From: Endotrypanum monterogeii
Lineage: Eukaryota; Euglenozoa; Kinetoplastea; Trypanosomatida; Trypanosomatidae
DNA: 12,682 bases
Assembly (NCBI GenBank): GCA_000333855.2
Contig: CM007319.1
Location: 1,286,464-1,299,145, forward strand
Direction of reading: 5' to 3'
This document shows positions 1-7,432 of this stretch, in pieces. The translations under genes were made by a program, and so were the position numbers. Under the pieces are notes generated by a model. That model was given only the letters and a program-made list of their open reading frames with translations, was not told the DNA's origin and searched no databases. Position 1 is the stretch's first letter; each line of letters opens with the position of its first letter.

Positions 1-190
1 TGGGGGGGGGGGGCGGGGGGGGGGGCGTGGGGGGGGGGGGGGGGCTCCTCGGGGGGTGCGCAGGGGAAGATGCCGTGGCCCCCCCGCCAGGCACGAGGCC
101 GACCGAGCCCCCCCCCGCATTTCCACAACGGAGGAGGCCGCGCCTGAGCCGACCGAGGGGGTGGCAGGATAACGGAGGGGGGGGGGCACA
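1..190 (+). repeat. Extreme poly-G / G-rich region
   Basis: The first 45 bases are almost wholly G, broken by single C or T bases. G-runs and C-runs continue to about 190, including ten G at about 177-186. In the minus-strand transcript this is poly-C. It may be genuine simple sequence or inaccurate consensus at a contig end. Confidence 0.8.
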
Positions 191-225
191 CGGCGGGGGC
201 ATCGCTGCGCGACGGCGCGGTAACC

Positions 226-248
226 CTAGCAGAAAAAAAAAAGGGAGG
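226..248 (-). promoter_or_regulatory. Predicted trans-splice acceptor for a further gene to the left
   Basis: On the minus strand CCTCCC plus a run of eleven T (about 248-232) is followed by CTGCTAG, with the AG at 227-226. This implies that a mature mRNA of another minus-strand gene starts near 225 and leaves the window on the left, so the transcription unit probably continues. The 744-residue gene's polyadenylation site would then fall somewhat above 250. Confidence 0.4.
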
Positions 249-849
249 TGATGGGGTGGCGAGGTTTTGTGGCATGCGAGCACTTATCGTTTTCATCGTG
301 GAAATTGTCATCTAGAACGAAGAACATTGGATTCCGCCGTGCGTCGCTGTTTTGGACTCCATATTTTACCCCTACCGACCAGGGGCTCCACGGCGTGGTG
401 CCGACAGACGGTGCACAGGTGTGCGGCAGAAATGGGAAAGTCCATCATCTTGCCACGGCATCTGGCCATGCCCTACTCACCCCCACTTGCGCAGGGCGTC
501 TTTCAGCAGCACCGGCCGTTGCGTGGCGCATCCCTCTGAACACCCTGACCCCACTCGAGGGTAGGCGGTGGGATTCCCCACACTAAGATGTATTTTCGCA
601 ACGTAAGCACAACGCCCACCACATGGATGAGACAAACATGTTTCACTGACGCAGGTCGCCCCGACTCCCGTACGTCCAAGGCGCAGGGCCCTCCTGCTAA
701 AAGAAGCGGTTTGGCATCGAGATGGACACAGGCGACGTTGGACTTCTCTACCGAGTAGGTGGGTATGGAATCAACAACAAAATCTATGAGGAAGTGGGGA
801 TGATGGGGTATTCGCAGCACGAGACGGAGTGAATGGAAAGCTCTCCCGG
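249..849 (-). other. 3' UTR and spacer of the 744-residue gene
   Basis: I see no supported gene here. A 116-codon minus frame at 503-853 begins with GTG and overlaps the stop of the 744-residue gene, so it is not credible as a eukaryotic gene. The stretch should contain the polyadenylation region, which cannot be placed from sequence alone because trypanosomatids lack a fixed signal. Confidence 0.6.
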
Positions 850-3084
850 TCACTGTGGGATTGGCACAGGAACAGGGATCGTAAACTTTACCTGCGGCTG
901 AAGCTGGTTGGACAGCGGCGTGGCCAGGTGTGGTGTGGGAATCAACGCAGGCGACGGTGCGCCAACTGGCGGTGTCAAGGACACGGGTGACGCGAGTGGT
1001 GCAGGGACGGTTGATATGTACGGTGGGTTAAGCACTGGTGCACTTCCGGTGGCGAGGACCGGCTGGGGAACCGAGGAGGAGGCAACAGTGCCCAAAAGAC
1101 CCGTGCTCTGTGACGCGGGCACAGCTGACATCGATGAGGATATGACTACGGATGGTGGTTGTATGTTGTTGACTTGTGGAATCTGCGACACTGGTAGCGC
1201 GAGCTGATTGGCGTGTGGCGCAGCAGTTGGCGTGCTGGGGGTTATGGGGAGGAAGACTGATAACTGGGTTTGTGACGTTGTCGGTATCGCCAGTGACTTC
1301 ACGATCGGCTCTGACAGAGCGGCGATGGTGTTGGGTGGTGTTGCCGATGGCGAGGGCGATAACATTATTCCTGGCGTTGTTGCCATATGGGCAGGGGGCG
1401 CGGCGGAAGGCGACTCCTGCGGCTTCCGAGCTGGTGTCGTCGGTGCGCTCAGGGAGGAGGACGACGATGAGGAAAGGGAGGACGATGTCGAGCTTCTACT
1501 GTACGTGCTGCTGAAGCTGCTGAAGGACGAATGGGTGCTACTGCTCGAGCGGTGAGCCACGCTAGGGGGCTTGGGAACAGTCGGCTGGGAAACTGTAGCA
1601 GGTGGTGAGCGCTGTGCGTGTTTCTCTTTACCCCTTCGAGTTTTCTTCGGTGTGACAGGTTTTGGTGCCGCAGACAGCGTTGCGGCGCTGAGCGTTCCAT
1701 CTATGCTAGATTGAATTAAGATGTTGATGTGTTTTGTGAGGTGCTGTATGTCGCGCGCAAGCGCTTCGCAGTACTCGACATGCTGTGTCGGGATCGATGA
1801 GAGTGATGTGTCTAAAATAGCGCGGTAGGCAACAGTCATGTACGACAAGTTGGTCCCTAGGCATTGGAGCTGATAAAGCACTTCGTACATCATATAGTGA
1901 CCTACAGAACCGTCAGCAGGAGGCGGCAGCTTGTTCACTGGGTTCCGCTTTTGTTGCGCCATATGGTTCAGCTCACGACTCGTTCCGATGTGTGGAGGGG
2001 CAGGACTGTTGTCCACCAGCTGATTTATAACTTGCAAAATAATGTTTGCCAGCCTCACAATGGATGCCACACTCTGATCGATCGATTCGGTCAGATCGAA
2101 GGTCTTAACAGCACCACTTGCATCGGAGCCTTTCAGTGGTACGCGCGTTAACACGTCATGCTCGCGCTGCAACGCGGCTGCAATGGTTTCGCTGAGGGAT
2201 TGCAGCTGATAAGCCACATCATACTGCAAGAGATGAAGCAAGGTGCCCCTTTCGGCGGTGTTGGCCGAGAGGAGGCGCTGCGGTGGGCCACGTCTGTTGT
2301 CACCGGCGTGTTGCGCGGCTAGGGCCTCGTACGCATGCGACGTGTCTTGTACATGATTGCGGCGAGTGGATTGCCCTGAGTGGCGATTGCGGTGACTTTC
2401 ATTGACAACAACACGAAGAATGTACGGCCTTCCTTGCTCAACGTGTGCTCCTTTACCTTGGTTTGACGTTCCGGTAGGCGGTGCAGTGACCCGCGGCGGC
2501 GTCAAGGACGCTGTTGTTGCAGGCATGTTTCTAGGCGCTGGTGCTGGTGCAGGCACTGGTACCGTGGACCGGATGTCCTGCGAAACCACTCGGCAGCTCA
2601 TGTCAGCGTAGCCCACCGTCTCTCCAGCGGTATTGATGATGGCATAGTCGGCGTACGTGCGCAGAGAGGGTTCAGCAGGAGCGGCAGACTGTGACACCAA
2701 TGGGCAAGGACACAACCACCGCGCCGCACCAGCCACTGCGCCGCTGTTGACGTATACTAACTGACATTGGCACGTGACAGGAAATGTTGCGGCAGCTTGC
2801 TCGCTGCTCATCCGGAAGTCGGCCTTGTGGCAGACGCTGTATGTCACCGTGTTTCCAACAGCGTAGTTTTGTGGGTGTACCGTGATGGAGGGGAAGTCAA
2901 GAAAGCTCACCTCTACAGCGATCTTGGATGCGGCGCTGGCAATGAGCGGGGCGAGTCCGTAGACCCGCCTCACGGCCACTTCGAAGCGATAGGATTGCAT
3001 CGTTGTGGGATACGCTCTCGTTCCTGCGACTAAATCCGAGGCAAAGGGAAAGAATTTCAATCGGGGCCGTGGTGCCTTGAGCAT
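850..3084 (-). CDS. Unrecognised 744-residue protein: beta-rich (possibly C2-like) N-terminus, duplicated helical unit, Ser/Pro-rich tail
   Basis: I do not recognise this protein. I place the start at the ATG at 3084 (MLKAPRPRLKFF); the frame runs 45 bases further up to a TTG and then meets a TGA, so no earlier ATG exists. Residues about 30-166 alternate hydrophobic strands (YRFEVAVRRVYGLAPL, then a block ending GETVGYADMSCRVV). This is compatible with a C2-type sandwich like those in centriolar proteins such as CEP120, but that is a weak guess. Residues 282-358 and 393-462 are two related helical units, each opening with a Y-[DE]-V-x-YQLQ-x-L motif. A basic patch with KKTRRGKEK lies at 480-488, a Ser run at 512-546, and a low-complexity Pro/Ser/Thr/Ala tail fills 547-744. 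I see no signal peptide, transmembrane segment or catalytic motif. A cytoskeletal or scaffold role is possible but unproven. The stop is TGA. Confidence 0.85.
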   Translation of the reverse strand: MLKAPRPRLKFFPFASDLVAGTRAYPTTMQSYRFEVAVRRVYGLAPLIASAASKIAVEVSFLDFPSITVHPQNYAVGNTVTYSVCHKADFRMSSEQAAATFPVTCQCQLVYVNSGAVAGAARWLCPCPLVSQSAAPAEPSLRTYADYAIINTAGETVGYADMSCRVVSQDIRSTVPVPAPAPAPRNMPATTASLTPPRVTAPPTGTSNQGKGAHVEQGRPYILRVVVNESHRNRHSGQSTRRNHVQDTSHAYEALAAQHAGDNRRGPPQRLLSANTAERGTLLHLLQYDVAYQLQSLSETIAAALQREHDVLTRVPLKGSDASGAVKTFDLTESIDQSVASIVRLANIILQVINQLVDNSPAPPHIGTSRELNHMAQQKRNPVNKLPPPADGSVGHYMMYEVLYQLQCLGTNLSYMTVAYRAILDTSLSSIPTQHVEYCEALARDIQHLTKHINILIQSSIDGTLSAATLSAAPKPVTPKKTRRGKEKHAQRSPPATVSQPTVPKPPSVAHRSSSSTHSSFSSFSSTYSRSSTSSSLSSSSSSSLSAPTTPARKPQESPSAAPPAHMATTPGIMLSPSPSATPPNTIAALSEPIVKSLAIPTTSQTQLSVFLPITPSTPTAAPHANQLALPVSQIPQVNNIQPPSVVISSSMSAVPASQSTGLLGTVASSSVPQPVLATGSAPVLNPPYISTVPAPLASPVSLTPPVGAPSPALIPTPHLATPLSNQLQPQVKFTIPVPVPIPQ

Positions 3085-3325
3085 ATGGCGCGGTTCGCCT
3101 TCGCTGGTTCTGTTATCAGAGGTGCTCAAGAGGAGGCTGTGTGGTTCTCAACAGTATCGCTGTTTGCTACCGTACGCTTGTGTGCATTTTATACTAGAAA
3201 ACGAGCGCACAGCACACTGAGACGACGAAGAGTTTTTGCTTTTGCGTTCTCCCGGTTCACCCGATGGACGTGGCGTGCGGGAATTCAGACGTGTATAGTG
3301 GATGGGTGAGGTTTAGGCGGTGCAC

Positions 3326-3361
3326 CTGTGCAGAAAAAGATCAAAAGGACACAGAGAAGGG
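3326..3361 (-). promoter_or_regulatory. Predicted trans-splice acceptor for the 744-residue gene
   Basis: On the minus strand a pyrimidine-rich stretch at about 3361-3332, ending in TTTTTCTG, is followed by the AG at 3327-3326 (CACAG). It would give a 5' UTR of about 241 bases to the ATG at 3084. The upstream TTG at 3129 would then sit inside the 5' UTR. Confidence 0.45.
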
Positions 3362-3696
3362 GTGACAAAATGCAGGGAGCGAAGTAGTAGTAGGGCGGAG
3401 TTCAGGAGTGAAGGGGGCCCACAGCTATGAGACAGTTGTCACCGTGATGCAGTCATGTAGATGTGTACTTGTTTACGACAATTAAAACATACACAAAGGC
3501 GTGCCGCGAACGCCATCTTGAGGACAGAAAACTGGAGGGGGATAGACTTAGGGAATATACAGTCAATTCAAAGAAGATCGCTGATTTTCTTGAAGGCTCG
3601 TCCTCTTTTTTTTTCTCCCGCATACCCGAGTGCCAGTTGTTGCGATTGTGAAAAGGAGAGAGTAACCAGAATTCAAGCAAGCCTTACAGCGAAAAT

Positions 3697-3707
3697 GGGG
3701 GGGGGGG
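3697..3707 (+). repeat. G11 homopolymer
   Basis: Eleven G lie in the gap between the mS26-like and 744-residue genes, about 215 bases below the mS26-like stop. In the transcript this is a C11 run, probably in the 3' UTR. Confidence 0.8.
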
Positions 3708-3923
3708 ATGCAGAGGGCTGCAGGGAGGGCCCCGTGCGTTCACTGTAAGAAGCATGTAGGTACCCAATAACCCGCTCCTAGGTCGCCGGGTCTTGTTTCT
3801 TCTTTCGCATTGGCACCTGAGCTACGAGCGTGCTCTCTCGTATTCTTCTTTTTTTTTTGCTGGCATGATACGCGTATACCCGTGCAAAAGAGTCCCCACA
3901 AACAAATCCATCGACTTCTGCAA

Positions 3924-5204
3924 CTAAGCGTCTTCGTCGCCACTACCACCTTTTTTGAACTTGCCGACGCCGTAGACCCGCTCCATAAGGTGATGGGTCC
4001 GCACACGGCCGCCCGGCTTGTTCTGTGCCATCATCTCAGGCGACTGCTGCAAAGTTTCAAGAGACGGTGTGACCATACGATCGCGGAAGCGGCCTTGGTT
4101 CTGCACCACCTCACCGCGCTTAGTTGCCTTTGCGACATTGTCTCCGTCTCTCAACGCCTTGGCAGTCGCCTTCGCTACAGCAGCGTCTTGTTGCTCCTGT
4201 AGGGCATGCATTCTGTCGGTCTTTGACTTGCGGCGCTTCATCGGCGTTGCACCGCCCGCGGCCGGCGGCGCAGTGCCATCCTCCTCGAAGCGTGGACGGC
4301 GGAAAATTGTTTTTGCGCCTGTTTTACCTCGATCGATGTATGCCCTTCGATTCACTTCACGCTCCTCGTCCGTTTCCTCCATGCTACGCGCCACCTTGCG
4401 GGAGTCGAACTTCGCGCTCTCGCTGCGATCCATGTCCTCCACTGACTCCGACCAAGCCTCGCTGTCCTCAGGGCGAAGGCGCAGCTCCTCCTCCTGGGCT
4501 GAGGCTATCATCTGCAGAAGTTTTTCTTCTGCAACGGCGGTGCCTTCTGGCGGCTCGTACATCGTCGCCCCGTCACCTGGATTTTCTGTGGAGTGATTCG
4601 CCATCAAATTCGTAGGTACCTGTGCAATGTTGCCTTCCTTATCTTCTAGCATAGGCATCTGGCCAGCAAAGTTGAGCGGATACGGTGCCTTCGACCCCAC
4701 CATGTACTTGTCTAGCTCGCGGTCGATATGCTCCTGAATGCTGGTTTGCGAAATGTAGTTGATGTGCGTCATGTACTGCAAACGCTCACTCGCGCGCTCG
4801 TACCAGTAAAAGAACTGTCGCTCGTGGAACTCACGAAGCAAATCGAGGTGTTTCTTCTTCAGCGCCTGGCGGCCCTGCGCCAGCTGCTGCGACTCGCGAC
4901 GCTTGCGCTCCTGCCCTTGCATCTCGTGCTCCCACTGCGCTAGCTGCGCGGATTTGGTGATGTTGTACTTGTAAATGTACTCGTCAGCGTTGACGCGAAA
5001 GGACTCAAGCCATTGCCTCTTGTAGACCTTGCGAAGATGCTCGAACTGAGCCTCGTGCACGTTGCGCCAGAGTTCGTTCTGTTTCCACATCCAGTGGCGA
5101 TATGGCGTGAGGAATCCAGTCATGCGGCGTCCGTGCTCTGACTTGGACGGTAGATTGTAGTAGGGGCGCATTTGGCGCCGTAGAACGCCGCTTTGGCGCA
5201 TCAT
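3924..5204 (-). CDS. Putative mitochondrial small-subunit ribosomal protein, mS26-like
   Basis: The 426-residue product begins with a basic stretch free of acidic residues up to E23, compatible with a mitochondrial presequence. Residues about 40-165 are strongly helical, rich in charged and aromatic residues (HERQFFYWYERASERL at 127-142). They are followed by a short block, ISQTSIQEHIDRELD at 151-165, and a Pro/Asn turn ending near MLED at 185-188. This helix, then 'x-T/S-x-x-x-I-x-x-x-I-x-x-x-L-D' block, then aromatic turn resembles the C-terminal half of mitochondrial ribosomal protein mS26, which is the basis of the call. Residues 190-426 form a charged, probably disordered extension with a basic cluster MKRRKSK at 322-328, consistent with the enlarged ribosomal proteins of kinetoplast ribosomes. 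The ATG is the first after an in-frame TAA 33 bases upstream; a second ATG follows immediately. The stop is TAG. That the gene is real is near certain. The identity is a family-level inference from pattern, and another mitochondrial ribosome or RNA-processing protein is possible. Confidence 0.6.
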   Translation of the reverse strand: MMRQSGVLRRQMRPYYNLPSKSEHGRRMTGFLTPYRHWMWKQNELWRNVHEAQFEHLRKVYKRQWLESFRVNADEYIYKYNITKSAQLAQWEHEMQGQERKRRESQQLAQGRQALKKKHLDLLREFHERQFFYWYERASERLQYMTHINYISQTSIQEHIDRELDKYMVGSKAPYPLNFAGQMPMLEDKEGNIAQVPTNLMANHSTENPGDGATMYEPPEGTAVAEEKLLQMIASAQEEELRLRPEDSEAWSESVEDMDRSESAKFDSRKVARSMEETDEEREVNRRAYIDRGKTGAKTIFRRPRFEEDGTAPPAAGGATPMKRRKSKTDRMHALQEQQDAAVAKATAKALRDGDNVAKATKRGEVVQNQGRFRDRMVTPSLETLQQSPEMMAQNKPGGRVRTHHLMERVYGVGKFKKGGSGDEDA

Positions 5205-5296
5205 GAGGCTCGTGAGCGGGGGTAGGATTCGTTACTCTCTTTGCAGTCCACCAACGGCGCGGTCCCAAACAAGACTTCGCCACCGCGTGTGTGCGT

Positions 5297-5321
5297 GGGG
5301 TGGGGGTGGGGGTGGGGTGGG
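5297..5321 (+). repeat. G-quadruplex-type run with single-T loops
   Basis: Five G-runs (4, 5, 5, 4 and 3 G) are each separated by one T, the tightest arrangement for an intramolecular quadruplex. The G-rich strand is the template strand, so the transcript would carry the C-rich complement in the predicted 5' UTR of the mS26-like mRNA. Confidence 0.8.
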
Positions 5322-5454
5322 AAGGCGCTGCTGCAATGGATGAGGTGTACCGACACTCGCTTCCACACAAGTGAAAAAAAGGGCCCACGTCGGTGCTCAC
5401 GTGCGTGCCGTCAACAGGCTTATCAATGAATTATACTTAGCAGCCCCCGTTCTC

Positions 5455-5487
5455 CTGGGGCGGAAAAAGAGGAGGGAGGAGGGAGAG
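5455..5487 (-). promoter_or_regulatory. Predicted trans-splice acceptor for the mS26-like gene
   Basis: An almost pure polypyrimidine tract on the minus strand at 5487-5463 is followed within a few bases by CCCAG, with the AG at 5456-5455. This is the cleanest acceptor-like site upstream of the gene and would give a 250-base 5' UTR. Alternatives are the AG at 5746-5745 behind a T11 run, and the AG at 5276-5275 behind a C-rich tract. Confidence 0.5.
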
Positions 5488-5811
5488 CACGATAAGGTCA
5501 AAAAAGCAGAGCGGTAAAGTGGAGCACCAAGGGCCTCTGCGTTGGAGAGGGGCGTCTCCTGGTCACCCCCTACTCAATGCCCACCGAAAAACATAATCGA
5601 GGTTATAGGGCTGGCAACACTCCACGCATACCCGTGTTTACAGTGGGGGAGAAAAAGATGAAAGGTACAGATGGCGATAGTCGCGCGACTCTAACGCAGA
5701 TCCTTTGTTTCTCAGCAACCACGCTGGCTGCGGCACAGGAAGGGCTACAGCAATACAAAAAAAAAAACACTTGACTGGTTCATCGCTAGCACAAAGAGCG
5801 CGAGACCGTGA

Positions 5812-5846
5812 ACCGCAAAAAAAAAAAATCTTTTTTTTTTTGCGGT
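5812..5846. repeat. Perfect A/T hairpin with GC clamp (ACCGC-A11 / T11-GCGGT)
   Basis: ACCGC followed by twelve A, then TC, then eleven T and GCGGT forms an exact 16-bp inverted repeat with a three-base loop. It lies 132 bases below the FYVE stop codon, so it would be in that gene's 3' UTR or intergenic RNA. On the minus strand its T12 arm could also act as a polypyrimidine tract, with a possible AG at 5787-5786. Confidence 0.85.
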
Positions 5847-5977
5847 GCAGCGGCAGTAGAAGAAGGCGGTTGCGGTCAAAAGAGGGAGCACACACACGCA
5901 TCGACTGGACTAGGCGTTCAGGAGCGCAAGTCATTAGATGCACCTCCAACTTTTGACCTACTCACACCGCATGGCCT

Positions 5978-6862
5978 CTAATAGCCTACATAGTCCTCCA
6001 TCGACTTGTGCGCTAGGGCATGAGTAGGTACCCTCGCCGCAAGCCGACGCCTTAGATCTGCAGCTACCTTTTCCAGCGTAGTATCGGGTATTCCTATTGT
6101 AGTTACAGGTTCTACGAGGTAGCGAGCGCTATCACTGGTGGGCTTCGGCATTGGTAATAACTGAGTGCCGAGCATGTGGATGGGAAGTTCAGGCTCCAAG
6201 GTGAGGGCCTCGGTTTCGCGACTGTACTCCACCGCTGTATCCGGCTCTACGCGCTCCGACTGCTGCAAGAGAATGTCGATGTAGACGGTGGCTTGACGCA
6301 CCATGTTCCATCGCTGTATGAGCCGCTCTTTTTCCATCGCCTCGGGGCCGACGGTTGCGTGATGCGTATCGAGATTCTCTGCTACGTCGTCGCTCTGGTC
6401 ACCAGTCTCACTGCGGTAAAGATCGTTGTAATATTCTTCAGCTTTTCGCTGTTCCTCCGTCATCTCTGCGGTTGCTCGCGATGAATTCGCTGCGGCTAGA
6501 TTCAGGGCGACGGGATCAACAGATGGACCGCTGACAGCGCTGCCTGCTGCCAACAGAGATGTTCGGCCGGGTGTTGAAGTAGGGTTAACGCTAAGACTCG
6601 AGACCCCTCTGTTCCTAATATTCATTGTAACATTGTTGCTGCTGCGTAGAGCAAGATAGCACGCGTCGCACACGCGCTCTGGTTCTGTTATGCCTCGCAT
6701 CGGAATAGCAGCGCGGTGTCGTGAGCAGGCGCCGCATACGACGTATCCGCAGTTGCGGCAGTGGTGACGACGCAGCGTGGTGGAGAATGCGCAGCCGCAA
6801 CCATTGCAGACTGGCGCGTCCTCATCGTCTTGCCAGTATCCCTTCGACTGCTTCTCCCCCAT
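5978..6862 (-). CDS. FYVE zinc-finger protein, putative PI3P-binding endosomal protein
   Basis: The 294-residue product starts with a canonical FYVE domain at residues 10-70. It has WQDD at 10-13, the basic patch RRHHCR at 31-36, RVC at 63-65, and the eight zinc ligands as CxxC pairs at C19/C22, C35/C38, C43/C46 and C65/C68. Such domains bind phosphatidylinositol 3-phosphate on endosomal membranes, so a cytosolic protein recruited to endosomes is inferred. The rest has no recognised domain: a Ser/Thr-rich linker at about 85-130, a charged helix at 133-150, a probable helix or short coiled coil at 174-203, and a basic amphipathic helix at 260-278. I see no kinase, PH or transmembrane segment. 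The start is secure: an in-frame TAG lies 24 bases upstream of the ATG, and no other ATG intervenes. The stop is TAG. It is transcribed after SMC1, from which it is separated by a long gap. Domain assignment is certain; the cargo or pathway is unknown. Confidence 0.93.
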   Translation of the reverse strand: MGEKQSKGYWQDDEDAPVCNGCGCAFSTTLRRHHCRNCGYVVCGACSRHRAAIPMRGITEPERVCDACYLALRSSNNVTMNIRNRGVSSLSVNPTSTPGRTSLLAAGSAVSGPSVDPVALNLAAANSSRATAEMTEEQRKAEEYYNDLYRSETGDQSDDVAENLDTHHATVGPEAMEKERLIQRWNMVRQATVYIDILLQQSERVEPDTAVEYSRETEALTLEPELPIHMLGTQLLPMPKPTSDSARYLVEPVTTIGIPDTTLEKVAADLRRRLAARVPTHALAHKSMEDYVGY

Positions 6863-6900
6863 TGGTGGCCGGGATGTCAGGGGCTAGGCTATGTCGTGCC

Positions 6901-6942
6901 CTTATGTTAGCCGGTCGGAAAATTAAAAAAAAATGAAGAGAA
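6901..6942 (-). promoter_or_regulatory. Predicted trans-splice acceptor for the FYVE gene
   Basis: On the minus strand a U-rich tract at 6942-6917, with a run of nine T at 6933-6925, is followed by the first AG at 6902-6901. The resulting 5' UTR would be 38 bases, short but normal for these organisms. Two further AGs (in CATAG and CCTAG) lie within the next 25 bases and could be minor sites. Confidence 0.5.
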
Positions 6943-7351
6943 GCGCGGCAAAGCGGATGCAGGGGCGGATTTTTCAGTGCGCAGAAACTATTTTGCACAC
7001 CAGCGGAGGGACGATGGTTAACGCGGACGCGTTGTTCAACGTGTACGCTGATTTTTTCCCCTTGATGAGGTCGCCAGCAAGCGCGTCTTGAACAGAACAA
7101 CTGCGTAAGTGAATAAAAAAAGAAATAGAGAGCTAGAGGCTGTGTTGCGTATGTCAACCTCAGTGTGCCCGATCAAAAAAGAAACAGTAGGGGAAAATAT
7201 AACAAGTATATAGCCTTCAAATTTGGGATCTACGCAACACTCAACTTTTCTTTTTCGACAGGGACACCAGCATATAAATATGTATATGTGTGTATGTGGG
7301 AGTGTGAGCGGGACTTGTCATCATCACGTCCGAATGCTCAAAAGAAACACA

Positions 7352-7374
7352 TTTTTTTTTTTTTTTGGGGGGGG
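7352..7374 (+). repeat. T15-G8 homopolymer junction
   Basis: Fifteen T are directly followed by eight G. In the minus-strand transcript this reads C8 then A15, in the distal SMC1-FYVE gap. No Pol III gene or plus-strand ORF that the T-run could terminate is seen upstream of it. Confidence 0.85.
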
Positions 7375-7432
7375 TGTTTATGGTTAGTAGCAAATCTCTG
7401 TAGGATTTTCATAACTGACCCCGTATGTGTAT

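Larger units (their letters stand above)
3085..3923 (-). other. Intergenic region between the mS26-like and 744-residue genes
   Basis: This holds the mS26-like 3' UTR, a T-run on the plus strand near 3606-3614, the G11 run, the predicted acceptor at 3326-3361 and the 5' UTR of the next gene. Short frames on either strand show no family resemblance. Confidence 0.6.
5205..5977 (-). other. Intergenic region between the FYVE and mS26-like genes
   Basis: This holds the FYVE 3' UTR, the A/T hairpin, an A11 run at 5757-5767 (T11 in the transcript, with an AG at 5746-5745), the predicted acceptor at 5455-5487, the quadruplex-type run and the mS26-like 5' UTR. No coding sequence is supported. Confidence 0.6.

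Noticed and set aside
1..120. ATG on the minus strand at 120 opening a Gly/Pro-rich frame to the window edge
   Set aside because: It is made of homopolymer codons, depends on exact G-run lengths and cannot be told from chance.
27..251. 74-codon glycine/proline/arginine-rich plus frame
   Set aside because: It is produced by the poly-G region; such composition gives open frames without meaning.
503..853. 116-codon minus-strand frame
   Set aside because: It starts with GTG, overlaps the stop of the upstream gene and resembles nothing, so it is read as 3' UTR.
908..1555. Successive plus-strand frames opposite the Ser/Pro-rich tail
   Set aside because: Repetitive Ser, Pro and Ala codons create stop-free antisense frames; the glycine/valine-rich products have no family features.
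3085..3129. Extension of the 744-residue protein to 759 residues
   Set aside because: The extended start is TTG, not ATG, and no upstream ATG exists before an in-frame TGA. A eukaryotic gene should use the ATG at 3084.
4513..4533. Eight-base inverted repeat TGCAGAAG / CTTCTGCA with a T5 loop
   Set aside because: It lies inside a coding region and encodes an ordinary helix (AEEKLLQ), so chance is the simpler explanation.
4018..4615. Plus-strand frames of 192 and 163 codons opposite the mS26-like gene
   Set aside because: Both are antisense shadows of a GC-rich, charged coding region and have no recognisable domain.
6845..6862. N-myristoylation of the FYVE protein (MGEKQS start)
   Set aside because: Gly2 and Ser6 fit, but the acidic residue straight after Gly2 is disfavoured by the known consensus, so no lipidation is claimed.
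7160..7374. Pol III gene ending at the T15 run on the plus strand
   Set aside because: No B-box-like GGTTCGANTCC element or cloverleaf is seen upstream of the run.
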